From positions 1 to 7,705 of the forward strand of contig CAKZJM010000113.1 of assembly GCA_936943315.1 (NCBI GenBank): a stretch of DNA of 7,705 bases, in the 5' to 3' direction. Positions 1-6,172 of this stretch are shown here, in pieces. Position 1 is the first letter of the stretch, and the number at the start of each line of letters is the position of its first letter. The notes beneath the pieces are model-generated. The model did not search any database. It saw only the letters and a program-made list of their open reading frames with translations, and was not told where the DNA came from. Made by a program: the position numbers and the translations under genes. The stretch comes from an uncultured Methylophilus sp. (GTDB lineage Bacteria; Pseudomonadota; Gammaproteobacteria; Burkholderiales; Methylophilaceae).

Positions 1-1
1 C

Positions 2-538
2 AAAGACGAGCGGTCGCGTACCGCACGCACAGTGGCCATCACGGTGATGATCGTCTTGTGCGTCTCGGCCTTTATCGGCGACAAAATCCTCGATTTCTTT
101 GGCATCACCATCCCCTCTTTCCAGGTCGGCGGTGGCATTCTGCTGCTGTTAATAGCTATTTCAATGATGCATGGCAAACAGAGCGCCACACGCCAAACGC
201 CTGAAGAAGCCCAAGACTTAAGCGAACGCGAAGTGATTGCGATTGTGCCCCTCAGCATCCCACTGCTTGCTGGCCCTGGTGCCATCTCCAGCATGATCCT
301 GACGGCGCAACAGCATCCCGGCTTTTGGGGTCACCTCAGCCTGGTGATCCCGATTGCGTTGATTTCATTGTTTATCTGGGGGTTGCTACAACTCGCAGAT
401 GGCATTACGCACTACCTGGGTAAAACCGGCATCAATATCGTCACACGGCTGATGGGCTTGATTCTGGCGGCCATGGCGGTGGAATTTATTGCGCATGGGT
501 TATCTGGTCTCTTTCCGCAACTGATCACTGCTGCCTAG
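2..538 (+). CDS. MarC family integral membrane protein (5' end outside window)
   Basis: Reading frame open from the first bases of the window to a TAG stop, giving the last 178 residues. The family is usually about 200-215 residues, so roughly 25-35 N-terminal residues are missing. Several hydrophobic segments alternate with short polar loops. Family signatures seen are a charged 'KDERSRTART' stretch before a membrane segment, 'FGITIPSFQVGGGILLL', and the diagnostic 'PLSIPLLAGPGAIS' in the middle. MarC (UPF0056) proteins are inner-membrane proteins of unsettled transport function; the old link to multiple antibiotic resistance was not upheld, so no substrate should be assigned. The next gene starts 80 bp downstream and no convincing terminator lies between. 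The family call is firm; the role is unknown. Confidence 0.9.
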   Translation, partial: KDERSRTARTVAITVMIVLCVSAFIGDKILDFFGITIPSFQVGGGILLLLIAISMMHGKQSATRQTPEEAQDLSEREVIAIVPLSIPLLAGPGAISSMILTAQQHPGFWGHLSLVIPIALISLFIWGLLQLADGITHYLGKTGINIVTRLMGLILAAMAVEFIAHGLSGLFPQLITAA

Positions 539-617
539 TGCCAAGGCAGGATAAATTATCCCTCCCCCAATCAATCACTTAGCGGTAAAATAGCGTTTTT
601 AACGAAACCCGCCAATC

Positions 618-1109
618 TTGAATTCCACCGCTTCAAATCCATCCAAATCTTCCCATCACTGGAAACCAAACGTCACCGTTGCCGCGATTATTGAGCAGGG
701 CGGCAAGTTTCTGCTGGTGGAAGAAACCACGGACCGCGGCAACCGCTTTAACCAGCCTGCTGGTCATTTGGAAGAAGGTGAAACGATTATCGCTGCGGCG
801 ATCCGCGAAACGCTGGAAGAAACGGCTTATGATTTCACCCCTGAGTCACTGGTCGGTATTTACCACTGGCAGCATCCCCTCAATGGCATCACCTATTTAC
901 GTTTTGCCTTTACCGGCAAGTTGGGCGCACATTATCCAGAACAGGCATTGGACGATGGCATACTGCGCACGGTGTGGAAAACGGAAGCAGACATTGCCGC
1001 TGAAGGCGAACTTATGCGTAGCCCGCAAGTGCTGTTGTGTGTGCAGGATTACCTGGCGGGCAAGCGTTATCCTTTAGATATTTTGAAGCATTTGGGCCAA
1101 GCATTATGA
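618..1109 (+). CDS. nudJ: Nudix hydrolase, NudJ-type phosphatase
   Basis: 163 residues. The Nudix box runs from G49 to Y71, with E55, R63, E64, E67 and E68 in the expected metal- and pyrophosphate-handling positions. The usual second glycine is alanine (A70) and the hydrophobic residue after RE is T65. The family-typical 'NQPAGHL' precedes the box, and 'RSPQVLLCVQDYLAGKRYPLDI' near the C terminus matches NudJ proteins. In E. coli, NudJ acts on thiamine-precursor pyrophosphate and nucleoside di- and triphosphates and lies next to mnmA, an order kept here. The start is TTG: a stop (TAA at 600-602) lies just upstream in frame, and no ATG or GTG comes before the conserved 'KPNVTVAAII' strand, so TTG at 618 is the only ordinary start that keeps the domain whole. 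No Shine-Dalgarno sequence is obvious. The 3' end overlaps mnmA by 4 bp (ATGA). Confidence 0.9.
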   Translation: MNSTASNPSKSSHHWKPNVTVAAIIEQGGKFLLVEETTDRGNRFNQPAGHLEEGETIIAAAIRETLEETAYDFTPESLVGIYHWQHPLNGITYLRFAFTGKLGAHYPEQALDDGILRTVWKTEADIAAEGELMRSPQVLLCVQDYLAGKRYPLDILKHLGQAL

Positions 1110-2200
1110 GTAAGCCACATGTCATCGTCGGGTTGTCCGGCGGTGTTGATTCCTCCGTCACGGCCTTGTTGTTGAAACAACAAGGGTATCAGGTCACCGG
1201 GTTGTTTATGAAAAACTGGGAAGACGATGATACCGATGAGTATTGTTCTTCGCGCCAGGACTTGATTGACGCTGTTTCGGCCGCGGATAGAATTGGTATC
1301 GACATTGAAACCGTGAATTTTAGCGCCGAGTATAAAGAGCGAGTGTTCGCTAACTTTTTACAGGAATACCAGGCTGGCCGTACGCCTAATCCGGATATTC
1401 TGTGTAATGCAGAAATCAAATTCAAGGCGTTTCTGGACCACGCCATGGGCATGGGCGCAGACCTGATTGCCACCGGCCACTATGCGCAGGTGCGTGAAAA
1501 CCCGATTGAGCCTGGCAATTTTCAACTGCTCAAAGCGGATGACGGTAGCAAAGACCAGAGCTATTTTCTGTCCCGCCTGAACCAGGCCCAGCTTTCTAAA
1601 ACACTGTTCCCGCTCGGCAAATACCTCAAACGTGAAGTGCGCGAAATTGCCCGCGAACACGGGCTGGCGAATGCCGAAAAAAAGGATTCCACCGGCATCT
1701 GTTTTATTGGTGAGCGCCCGTTCCAGGAGTTTTTGCAGCGTTACCTGCCACGCCACCCCGGCATCATGCGCACGCCTGAAGGCAAAGTGGTGGGTGAACA
1801 TGAAGGCTTGATGTATTACACCATTGGTCAGCGCCAGGGCCTGAAAATTGGCGGTAGCCGCGAAAGCAACGGCGAGCCGTGGTTTGTCGCGGCCAAACAT
1901 ATGGCCGACAACGAGTTGATCGTGGTGCAAGGTCATGATCACCCCTTACTCAAGAGCGATGGCTTAACAGCCGGGCAGTTACACTGGATCAGCGGCAAAG
2001 AACCGCGCACCAATTGGGTGTATGCGGCCAAGACGCGTTACCGCCAGCCTGACGCCCCCTGTGAAGTGGATGCCGTAAATGAGGCAGAAGCGACTATTCG
2101 CTTTGGTCAGCATCAATGGGCAATCACGCCAGGCCAAAGTGTGGTGGTTTACGAGAGCAATGTGTGCCTGGGTGGCGGCATTATTACTGGCGCCATTTAA
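1106..2200 (+). CDS. mnmA: tRNA-specific 2-thiouridylase MnmA
   Basis: 364 residues, normal for the family. The cytoplasmic enzyme adenylates U34 of tRNA-Lys, -Glu and -Gln and replaces its 2-oxygen with sulfur relayed by the Tus proteins. Visible: the PP-loop 'SGGVDSS' at residues 11-17; 'TPNPDILCN' with the catalytic nucleophile C100; 'DSTGICFIGERPF' with the second catalytic cysteine C199; 'YTIGQRQGLKIGG' in the central domain; and a C-terminal beta-barrel ending in 'CLGGGIITGAI'. Both cysteines of the disulfide relay are present, so the enzyme should be active. The ATG at 1106 is chosen because the protein then begins 'MSKPHVIVGLSGG' as in homologues. The open frame extends 23 codons further upstream, but only inside nudJ. 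The ATGA overlap with nudJ and the weak ribosome binding site suggest translational coupling. Confidence 0.97.
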   Translation: MSKPHVIVGLSGGVDSSVTALLLKQQGYQVTGLFMKNWEDDDTDEYCSSRQDLIDAVSAADRIGIDIETVNFSAEYKERVFANFLQEYQAGRTPNPDILCNAEIKFKAFLDHAMGMGADLIATGHYAQVRENPIEPGNFQLLKADDGSKDQSYFLSRLNQAQLSKTLFPLGKYLKREVREIAREHGLANAEKKDSTGICFIGERPFQEFLQRYLPRHPGIMRTPEGKVVGEHEGLMYYTIGQRQGLKIGGSRESNGEPWFVAAKHMADNELIVVQGHDHPLLKSDGLTAGQLHWISGKEPRTNWVYAAKTRYRQPDAPCEVDAVNEAEATIRFGQHQWAITPGQSVVVYESNVCLGGGIITGAI

Positions 2201-2280
2201 CCACCTGCAAGGCATGGTTATTGCTTTTGCTTGCCTTATATAACGAAAACGAATCGCCAAGTGACGAGGAATGACACCTT

Positions 2281-2610
2281 ATGGCCTATATTTTAAAAAA
2301 TGAAGCAGGCACCATCATCGCAGCCAGTCCGGATACGCAAGTGACCCCTGACTGGGTAGAGGTAGAAAATACAAACGCCGAATATCTGGAATTTTTAGAC
2401 AATGAGCTGAAAAAACACCATACATTCCGCGAAAGTGACATTCAACTGGCACGGGTACTCGAAGACCTGATCAGTATCCTGATTGACCGCAGCCTCATCA
2501 GTTTTACTGACTTCCCAAGTGCGGCACAAAAACGTTTGAACGAACGCCAAAGCCTGCGTCATAAAAACAAACTCAACTTGCTGGGCGATGACGATGTGAC
2601 GCCGTTATAA
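2281..2610 (+). CDS. Conserved hypothetical protein, 109 residues
   Basis: Small acidic-to-mixed soluble protein with no signal peptide or membrane segment. The N-terminal part (1-40) looks like short beta strands ('MAYILKNEAGTIIAAS'). Residues 52-95 look helical: 'ESDIQLARVLEDLISILIDRSLISFTDFPSAAQKRLNERQSLR'-type sequence, then a basic patch and the acidic tail 'LLGDDDVTPL'. From memory this resembles a widespread proteobacterial family, often mislabelled 'tryptophan synthase subunit beta like', whose hallmark is the 'RVLEDLI..LI.....I.FTD.P..AQ..L..R' core. The sequence bears no resemblance to TrpB itself, so that name should not be carried over. AGGA at 2267-2270 lies 10 nt before the ATG. 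It sits 80 bp after mnmA on the same strand, possibly co-transcribed. Real gene likely; function unknown. Confidence 0.8.
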   Translation: MAYILKNEAGTIIAASPDTQVTPDWVEVENTNAEYLEFLDNELKKHHTFRESDIQLARVLEDLISILIDRSLISFTDFPSAAQKRLNERQSLRHKNKLNLLGDDDVTPL

Positions 2611-2655
2611 GCATCACAACTCAAGTCCCTGAGGTAGTGCCCCTCCCTCCCAACG

Positions 2656-5031
2656 TTAATACGCGAGCTCGACAAAAAACTTGAGATTCCGGCCTGGCGC
2701 ATACATGCCAAGCCCACCCAATGCCCCGCCGTCCAAGCGATATTCTTTGTTTGTCAGGTTTTCGGCTATCAAACGCATGCCAACAGTCGGCGTCGCTTGC
2801 CAATGTAGGCCTGCACTCCAGATTTCATAACCATCCTGCGTACCAAAAGTATAGGCAGAAATGGCACTGCTACGGGTTGCAATCGCGCGCTCCCCCACTT
2901 TTCGATAGGTCACATTCACCTCTAATGTCTTTGTAACCTCTGCCCCAATATTAATATTCAATGTGTTTCCTGGAACGGTATACAGTGGCACGAACCGGGC
3001 GCCATCGAACAGGTTGCCGGTGACTCTTGAATAGGCGCCGCGCATAAACCATCCGTGATACTGCACAAAACTCTCGAACTCAACGCCATTCCGTCTCTCC
3101 CAGCCTGCTTGTGTAATGGTGCCATCACTGTTCTGGCGTAAAGATGACAGTAAATTCGACGTGTAAATATGATAGAAATTAAGCTTACTCGTCAGGCCAA
3201 TGTCGGTGCCGATGAAATGAGGATTCTGATAACTGACACCCGCTTCGGTCGATTCAGAGGTCTGCGGTTGATAAACATCACCACAAATACCGGAGGCCGG
3301 TCCATTCGTCATGGTAATGCCCGGAATCGAGACGCTTGACTTTAAGCATCGACTGAATGGCCCCTGCGTAAAAAGCTCATCAATCAGCGGAGGACGAAAA
3401 CCTTGTCCGTAATTGCTATACAAGGTGAGTTGCTGCTGGCTTGCGCGCGGAAAAAAATCATACGCAAGGCCCAAACTCCAGGTTTCCTGCTTGAATTCAA
3501 CCTGATTGGACTGATGATAGGGCGCCAGTAGATCCAAGGTGCCACCAGCCGCTTCTATCAGGTACTTATCGTGCCGATATCCAGGCTTGATACTCACTTG
3601 CCCTAATTGAAAATGTGGCTGCACATAAAACGCATGGTAAGACTTTTTACCTGGCGGTGCCGAGGCATTAAAACCGTTTGGGTACTGGCTTTCTGTCGTA
3701 CTATTGGGACGATCAAAAAGACGCTCTATTTCTCGCACACTTTCATTATATTGGTAGCCGATCAAAGCAGATATTTGACTATTGGCTGCTTTAAACAAGG
3801 TCGCAGTGTTACTCAAGTCCAGAGTTTTGGTTTCGTAGTTGTAGTAGTCAGTCATATTGCCGCAAGTATTTCTTGTGCACAGTGTATTCACTGATGGGAG
3901 ACCTACCCTACTTGGCTCTATCGTGTCCTCTAGCCTGGTATGACCTCCGCCTGCAATCGCTTTAAGATGTATCCAAGGGTGATCTGGCGTATAAATAGCT
4001 GTTTGCGTCCAGCTAAAGTCGTTGATCGCACGGACCACATACCCGAATGTGCCAGGCTGCCCGCCAGTCGCATCATAAGGTTGCAAACCAGTATCGTCGA
4101 AGGAGACGAGCGAAGTGCTTAATTCCAAATCTTCACGAGGAAAAATCGAGACTTTGAGCAGCTGGGAGATAGATTCAATGGCAGAACTGTCCAGCTTACT
4201 ACCGTTGGCCAGCGTGATGTTGTTGGATTGACGATTGGAATAATTGTACAGGAGATCAATGCGCTCATCGGGACGAGCGAAAAGCATGTAAGAACGCGAG
4301 TATTCATCATTATTATTGCCATATCCAAACTTGGCTTTAGCTCCCGCTGTTTGTCCAGGCTTGAGAAAATCGGACGCATTTTTAGTAGATGCGATAATGG
4401 TTCCGCCTAACGAACCAGAGCCACTGGTGATTTGCGGGCCACGCTGCACTTCAATACTCTTGAGTAATTCTGGCTCAACAAATGTGCCGCCCATACGATA
4501 CTTTTCAAACCCCTTAGGTGCGCCATCTACTTTGACCATCACATCCTCATTGTCAGAGTAACCGCGAATGCTAAAGGTCATGCCACTGGCACGTGGCCCT
4601 CCTGTCACAGAAACCCCAGGGGCCGACCGGACGGCATCAAAAATATTACTGGGCTGAGTGCGTTGCAAGTGTTCTGAGGTAATGGTTGTGATTGATTGTG
4701 TCTGATCAATGCCAGACGCTTCTTTGACCCTATGACTTTTCACCGTCACTTCCGGCAAAGTATCAATCGCTTCGGATTCTTTTTTCGCGGTGCCCTGATC
4801 CTCGGATAAATGCGGTTGTGGCTGAGTGGATTCGGCATGCGGATTGGACGCTTCATCGGCACTAGCGATTCGCATCAAAAATACCCCAACACATATCCCC
4901 CAAAAGACCCGGCTTATCAGAAGATGAGCGGGCGCCAGGGCTTTTATCAACCAGCAACGATTGCTTTTGCAGCCTACATTGATCAAAACGGAGAGGTCAC
5001 TCACCTGCTGCAAAGACGCTAAGCTTGCCAT
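2656..5031 (-). CDS. TonB-dependent outer-membrane receptor
   Basis: 791 codons from the ATG at 5031. A hydrophobic stretch at residues 37-53 followed by 'IASA|DE' (cleavage after about residue 58) is the export signal. A TonB-box-like 'LPEVTVK' is at 92-98. The plug follows at about 110-225, with 'FSIRGYSDNEDVMVKVDGAP' (153-172) and 'IEVQRGPQITSGSGSLGG' (193-210). The rest is the 22-strand barrel, with 'YGQGFRPPLIDELF' (541-554, the FRAP-like region), 'NLTNKEYR' (758-765) and terminal 'FFVELAY'. It should import a metal chelate across the outer membrane using TonB-ExbBD. The overall pattern recalls heme/hemoglobin receptors, but the FRPP-to-'YQPQTSE' loop and the plug tip lack histidine, so the ligand is left open. 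Cysteine pairs C385/C390 and C562/C583 may form disulfides in outer loops. The leader is unusually long. An in-frame TTG at codon 28 would give a normal 31-residue signal peptide, but neither start has a good ribosome binding site. Convergent with the 109-codon gene, 45 bp away. Confidence 0.93.
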   Translation of the reverse strand: MASLASLQQVSDLSVLINVGCKSNRCWLIKALAPAHLLISRVFWGICVGVFLMRIASADEASNPHAESTQPQPHLSEDQGTAKKESEAIDTLPEVTVKSHRVKEASGIDQTQSITTITSEHLQRTQPSNIFDAVRSAPGVSVTGGPRASGMTFSIRGYSDNEDVMVKVDGAPKGFEKYRMGGTFVEPELLKSIEVQRGPQITSGSGSLGGTIIASTKNASDFLKPGQTAGAKAKFGYGNNNDEYSRSYMLFARPDERIDLLYNYSNRQSNNITLANGSKLDSSAIESISQLLKVSIFPREDLELSTSLVSFDDTGLQPYDATGGQPGTFGYVVRAINDFSWTQTAIYTPDHPWIHLKAIAGGGHTRLEDTIEPSRVGLPSVNTLCTRNTCGNMTDYYNYETKTLDLSNTATLFKAANSQISALIGYQYNESVREIERLFDRPNSTTESQYPNGFNASAPPGKKSYHAFYVQPHFQLGQVSIKPGYRHDKYLIEAAGGTLDLLAPYHQSNQVEFKQETWSLGLAYDFFPRASQQQLTLYSNYGQGFRPPLIDELFTQGPFSRCLKSSVSIPGITMTNGPASGICGDVYQPQTSESTEAGVSYQNPHFIGTDIGLTSKLNFYHIYTSNLLSSLRQNSDGTITQAGWERRNGVEFESFVQYHGWFMRGAYSRVTGNLFDGARFVPLYTVPGNTLNINIGAEVTKTLEVNVTYRKVGERAIATRSSAISAYTFGTQDGYEIWSAGLHWQATPTVGMRLIAENLTNKEYRLDGGALGGLGMYAPGRNLKFFVELAY

Positions 5032-5070
5032 GATTTACTTTGATGATAGAGACGAAAGGTCAATAGAAAC

Positions 5071-5092
5071 AAAGGGGCTGAACAGCCCCTTT
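5071..5092 (-). terminator. Rho-independent terminator after the PEP-CTERM gene
   Basis: Perfect 9-bp stem (AAAGGGGCT at 5071-5079 with AGCCCCTTT at 5084-5092) and a 4-nt loop. On the minus strand it is followed by a T-rich run (TTTGTTTCTATT), so it ends transcripts of the PEP-CTERM gene, whose stop codon lies 21 bp before it. It leaves only 39 bp before the annotated start of the receptor gene. Confidence 0.9.
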
Positions 5093-5113
5093 GCGATGGA
5101 CTGCTCACTTACA

Positions 5114-5776
5114 TTAGGCGTTGCGTTTAGCTGCGCGGCGGGCTGAAAAAGCGAGTAGACCCAGGCCCAAAGCCATCATGCTGTAAGCCTCTGGCTCTGG
5201 CACAGGGGTGATCGCTGAGCTAGATACTGCCACGGTCGCCAGGGCTAACTGATCCAGGCTCATGCTGCTGCTAGCAGCATTAAACTGGAAGGTATATAGA
5301 CTGGCGCCTGTCACACCCGTCCACTTCCAATAAGCTTCCTGCTCAAAAGATTCGCCAAAACCGCCAAAGTTACCTTGGGATGCGTTTAATTGAACAACAG
5401 AGGTGGCTGAAACACCGTTTAAAGTGGCCGTTGTACTTGAGATACTACCAAGGGTGCCTATCCGCAGATAAACATCAAATGTGCCGCCGGTCGTGCCACT
5501 CAAGGTAGCCGTAAACGCAGTGGGCAGTGCAAAGCTATAAATGTTGCCGCCTGTCAAAAATGCGGTGCCTGTGGTTTCCTGAACAGAAGCTGTTGTTGCG
5601 GCACTCAGTGCAACATCAGGACTGTTATCTGTCGTCGCATTGAAAATATTCCATTCCGCATATTGTGACGTCGTTGCAGAACCCCACGGCGTTGCGGTAT
5701 CCCAAGTGGCAGAGGTCGCGAAAGCTGAACCGCTGAATGCCATGCCTAAAGTAAGTGCCAATACTGATAATTTCAT
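5114..5776 (-). CDS. PEP-CTERM sorting domain protein (exported, exosortase substrate)
   Basis: 220 residues. A Sec signal peptide covers 1-20, with likely cleavage 'AFA|TS'. The mature region is rich in Ala, Ser, Thr and Gly, probably all beta, and contains no cysteine or histidine. The C terminus is a textbook PEP-CTERM tripartite signal: 'VPEP' at 192-195, a hydrophobic segment at about 198-210 and a basic tail with R213, R214, K217 and R218. Such proteins cross the inner membrane, are processed by an exosortase (EpsH/XrtA type) encoded elsewhere, and end at the cell surface or in the extracellular matrix. The N-terminal part ('QYAEWNIFN...SPDV' and 'GGNIYSF') recalls other PEP-CTERM proteins of unknown role. 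A strong GAGGAG lies 9 nt before the ATG. It lies between the Fur-controlled small gene and the receptor on the same strand, with its own terminator. Function unknown; export and sorting are secure. Confidence 0.93.
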   Translation of the reverse strand: MKLSVLALTLGMAFSGSAFATSATWDTATPWGSATTSQYAEWNIFNATTDNSPDVALSAATTASVQETTGTAFLTGGNIYSFALPTAFTATLSGTTGGTFDVYLRIGTLGSISSTTATLNGVSATSVVQLNASQGNFGGFGESFEQEAYWKWTGVTGASLYTFQFNAASSSMSLDQLALATVAVSSSAITPVPEPEAYSMMALGLGLLAFSARRAAKRNA

Positions 5777-5785
5777 GATTTAAAT

Positions 5786-5791
5786 CTCCTC
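5786..5791 (-). promoter_or_regulatory. Ribosome binding site of the PEP-CTERM gene
   Basis: GAGGAG on the minus strand, 9 nt before the ATG at 5776. It is much the strongest Shine-Dalgarno sequence in the window, since most other genes here have weak ones. It suggests high translation of the PEP-CTERM protein and fixes its start. Confidence 0.85.
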
Positions 5792-5806
5792 AACGCGCGC
5801 CTGTGC

Positions 5807-5823
5807 GCCTTCCTCTCGAAGGC
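5807..5823 (-). other. Leader hairpin just upstream of the PEP-CTERM ribosome binding site
   Basis: Perfect 6-bp inverted repeat (GCCTTC at 5807-5812, GAAGGC at 5818-5823) with a 5-nt loop, ending about 15 nt before GAGGAG in the transcript. It may stabilise the 5' end of the mRNA or influence translation. There is no T-run after it, so it is not a terminator. Role inferred. Confidence 0.45.
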
Positions 5824-5847
5824 CAGGGCGCTGCTTTTTAAATAAGT

Positions 5848-5869
5848 CTCACGGACCCACACCGTTGAG
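5848..5869 (-). other. Imperfect hairpin in the intergenic leader
   Basis: CTCACGG (5848-5854) can pair with CCGTTGAG (5862-5869) with one bulged T, around a 7-nt loop. On the minus strand it is followed by ACTTATTT, so it could be a weak terminator for the 67-codon gene or part of the PEP-CTERM leader. The sequence does not decide between these. Confidence 0.35.
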
Positions 5870-5880
5870 TATTTCAATCT

Positions 5881-5899
5881 CCATGCTTGATCAGCATGG
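5881..5899 (-). other. Inverted repeat downstream of the 67-codon gene
   Basis: Perfect 7-bp arms (CCATGCT at 5881-5887, AGCATGG at 5893-5899) around a 5-nt centre, 31 bp after the stop of the small gene. The minus strand has no T-run after it, so it is a poor intrinsic terminator. It could be a processing or attenuation structure, or a protein-binding palindrome. Confidence 0.4.
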
Positions 5900-5929
5900 T
5901 GTAAAAACTGAAATTGAGAATGAATTTGG

Positions 5930-6133
5930 CTATTTTTCTAGCGCAGGCTCAAAGTCAATCACATAGCGATATTGCTTGCCACAATCGATAATGACTTCTT
6001 TCTGCCCACGCTTTAACAAGCGGATATCCACTTTGATGCTGCCAAAACCGTCATGAGCCATCAGCTCGTCCAGTAGCTCTAGCAATCTTTTTTTGACAGG
6101 GGCATTACCAGCTTGCATAGTTTTATTCATCAT
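5930..6133 (-). CDS. Small conserved protein (67 residues) under Fur-type control
   Basis: No signal peptide or membrane segment, so probably cytoplasmic. A helical N-terminal half ('KKRLLELLDELMAHDGFG', 14-31) is followed by strand-like segments 'SIKVDIRLLKRGQKEVIIDCGKQYRYVID' (32-60) with a single cysteine, C51. The 'FGSIKV...VII' layout is reminiscent of the small DUF2292/YezD proteins, and the 'VIIDCGKQYRYVI' part faintly recalls HemP, but the HemP C-terminal 'KLILTK' is missing. Both are memory-based and weak, so no name is given. The start is ATG at 6133; a second ATG follows directly and a third at codon 6. None has a Shine-Dalgarno sequence. A sigma70-like promoter overlapped by a near-ideal Fur box lies just upstream, which argues strongly that this is a real, iron-regulated gene. 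First in line of three minus-strand genes leading to the TonB receptor. Confidence 0.82.
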   Translation of the reverse strand: MMNKTMQAGNAPVKKRLLELLDELMAHDGFGSIKVDIRLLKRGQKEVIIDCGKQYRYVIDFEPALEK

Positions 6134-6151
6134 GTGTTGTGTTTATTTTTT

Positions 6152-6172
6152 AAATGATAACAATTATCATTT
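6152..6172. promoter_or_regulatory. Fur box (iron-responsive operator)
   Basis: Perfect palindrome with 9-bp arms (AAATGATAA at 6152-6160, TTATCATTT at 6164-6172) and a 3-nt centre. The core TGATAACAATTATCA (6155-6169) matches the 7-1-7 Fur consensus at 13 of 14 half-site positions. It overlaps the -10 element and part of the spacer of the promoter for the 67-codon gene, the expected placement for repression by Fe(II)-Fur. Confidence 0.85.

Noticed and set aside
549..561. GGATAAATTATCC palindrome after the MarC gene as a terminator
   Set aside because: Short AT-rich stem with almost no loop and no T-run; could be chance or a protein site without support.
1358..1942. 194-codon open frame on the minus strand inside mnmA
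   Set aside because: Fully contained in a strongly supported MnmA gene; its translation has no recognisable domain and reflects the codon pattern of the other strand.
2271..2303. ATG at 2271, 1 nt after AGGA
   Set aside because: Too close to the ribosome binding site and reaches a stop after ten codons; the ATG at 2281 opens the conserved frame.
2596..2617. Hairpin GTGACGC / GCATCAC at the end of the 109-codon gene as a terminator
   Set aside because: One mismatch in the stem, an 8-nt loop and no T-run on either strand; no convincing terminator is visible between the convergent genes.
5043..5063. Promoter TTGACC with TATCAT upstream of the receptor
   Set aside because: The elements are only 9 nt apart, too close for sigma70; at 17 nt the sequence AAGTAA is a poor -10.
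5114..5776. Resemblance of the PEP-CTERM protein to HasA-type hemophores (similar length, an 'AF..GGN' followed by aromatic residues)
   Set aside because: The match is a few residues only, the protein has a cleaved signal peptide and PEP-CTERM tail unlike HasA, and it contains no histidine, so the heme-binding His of HasA cannot be present.
5765..5779. Second Fur-like site at the PEP-CTERM start (TGATAAT half-site)
   Set aside because: Only one half-site matches; the other half is unrelated, and the site overlaps coding sequence and the start codon.
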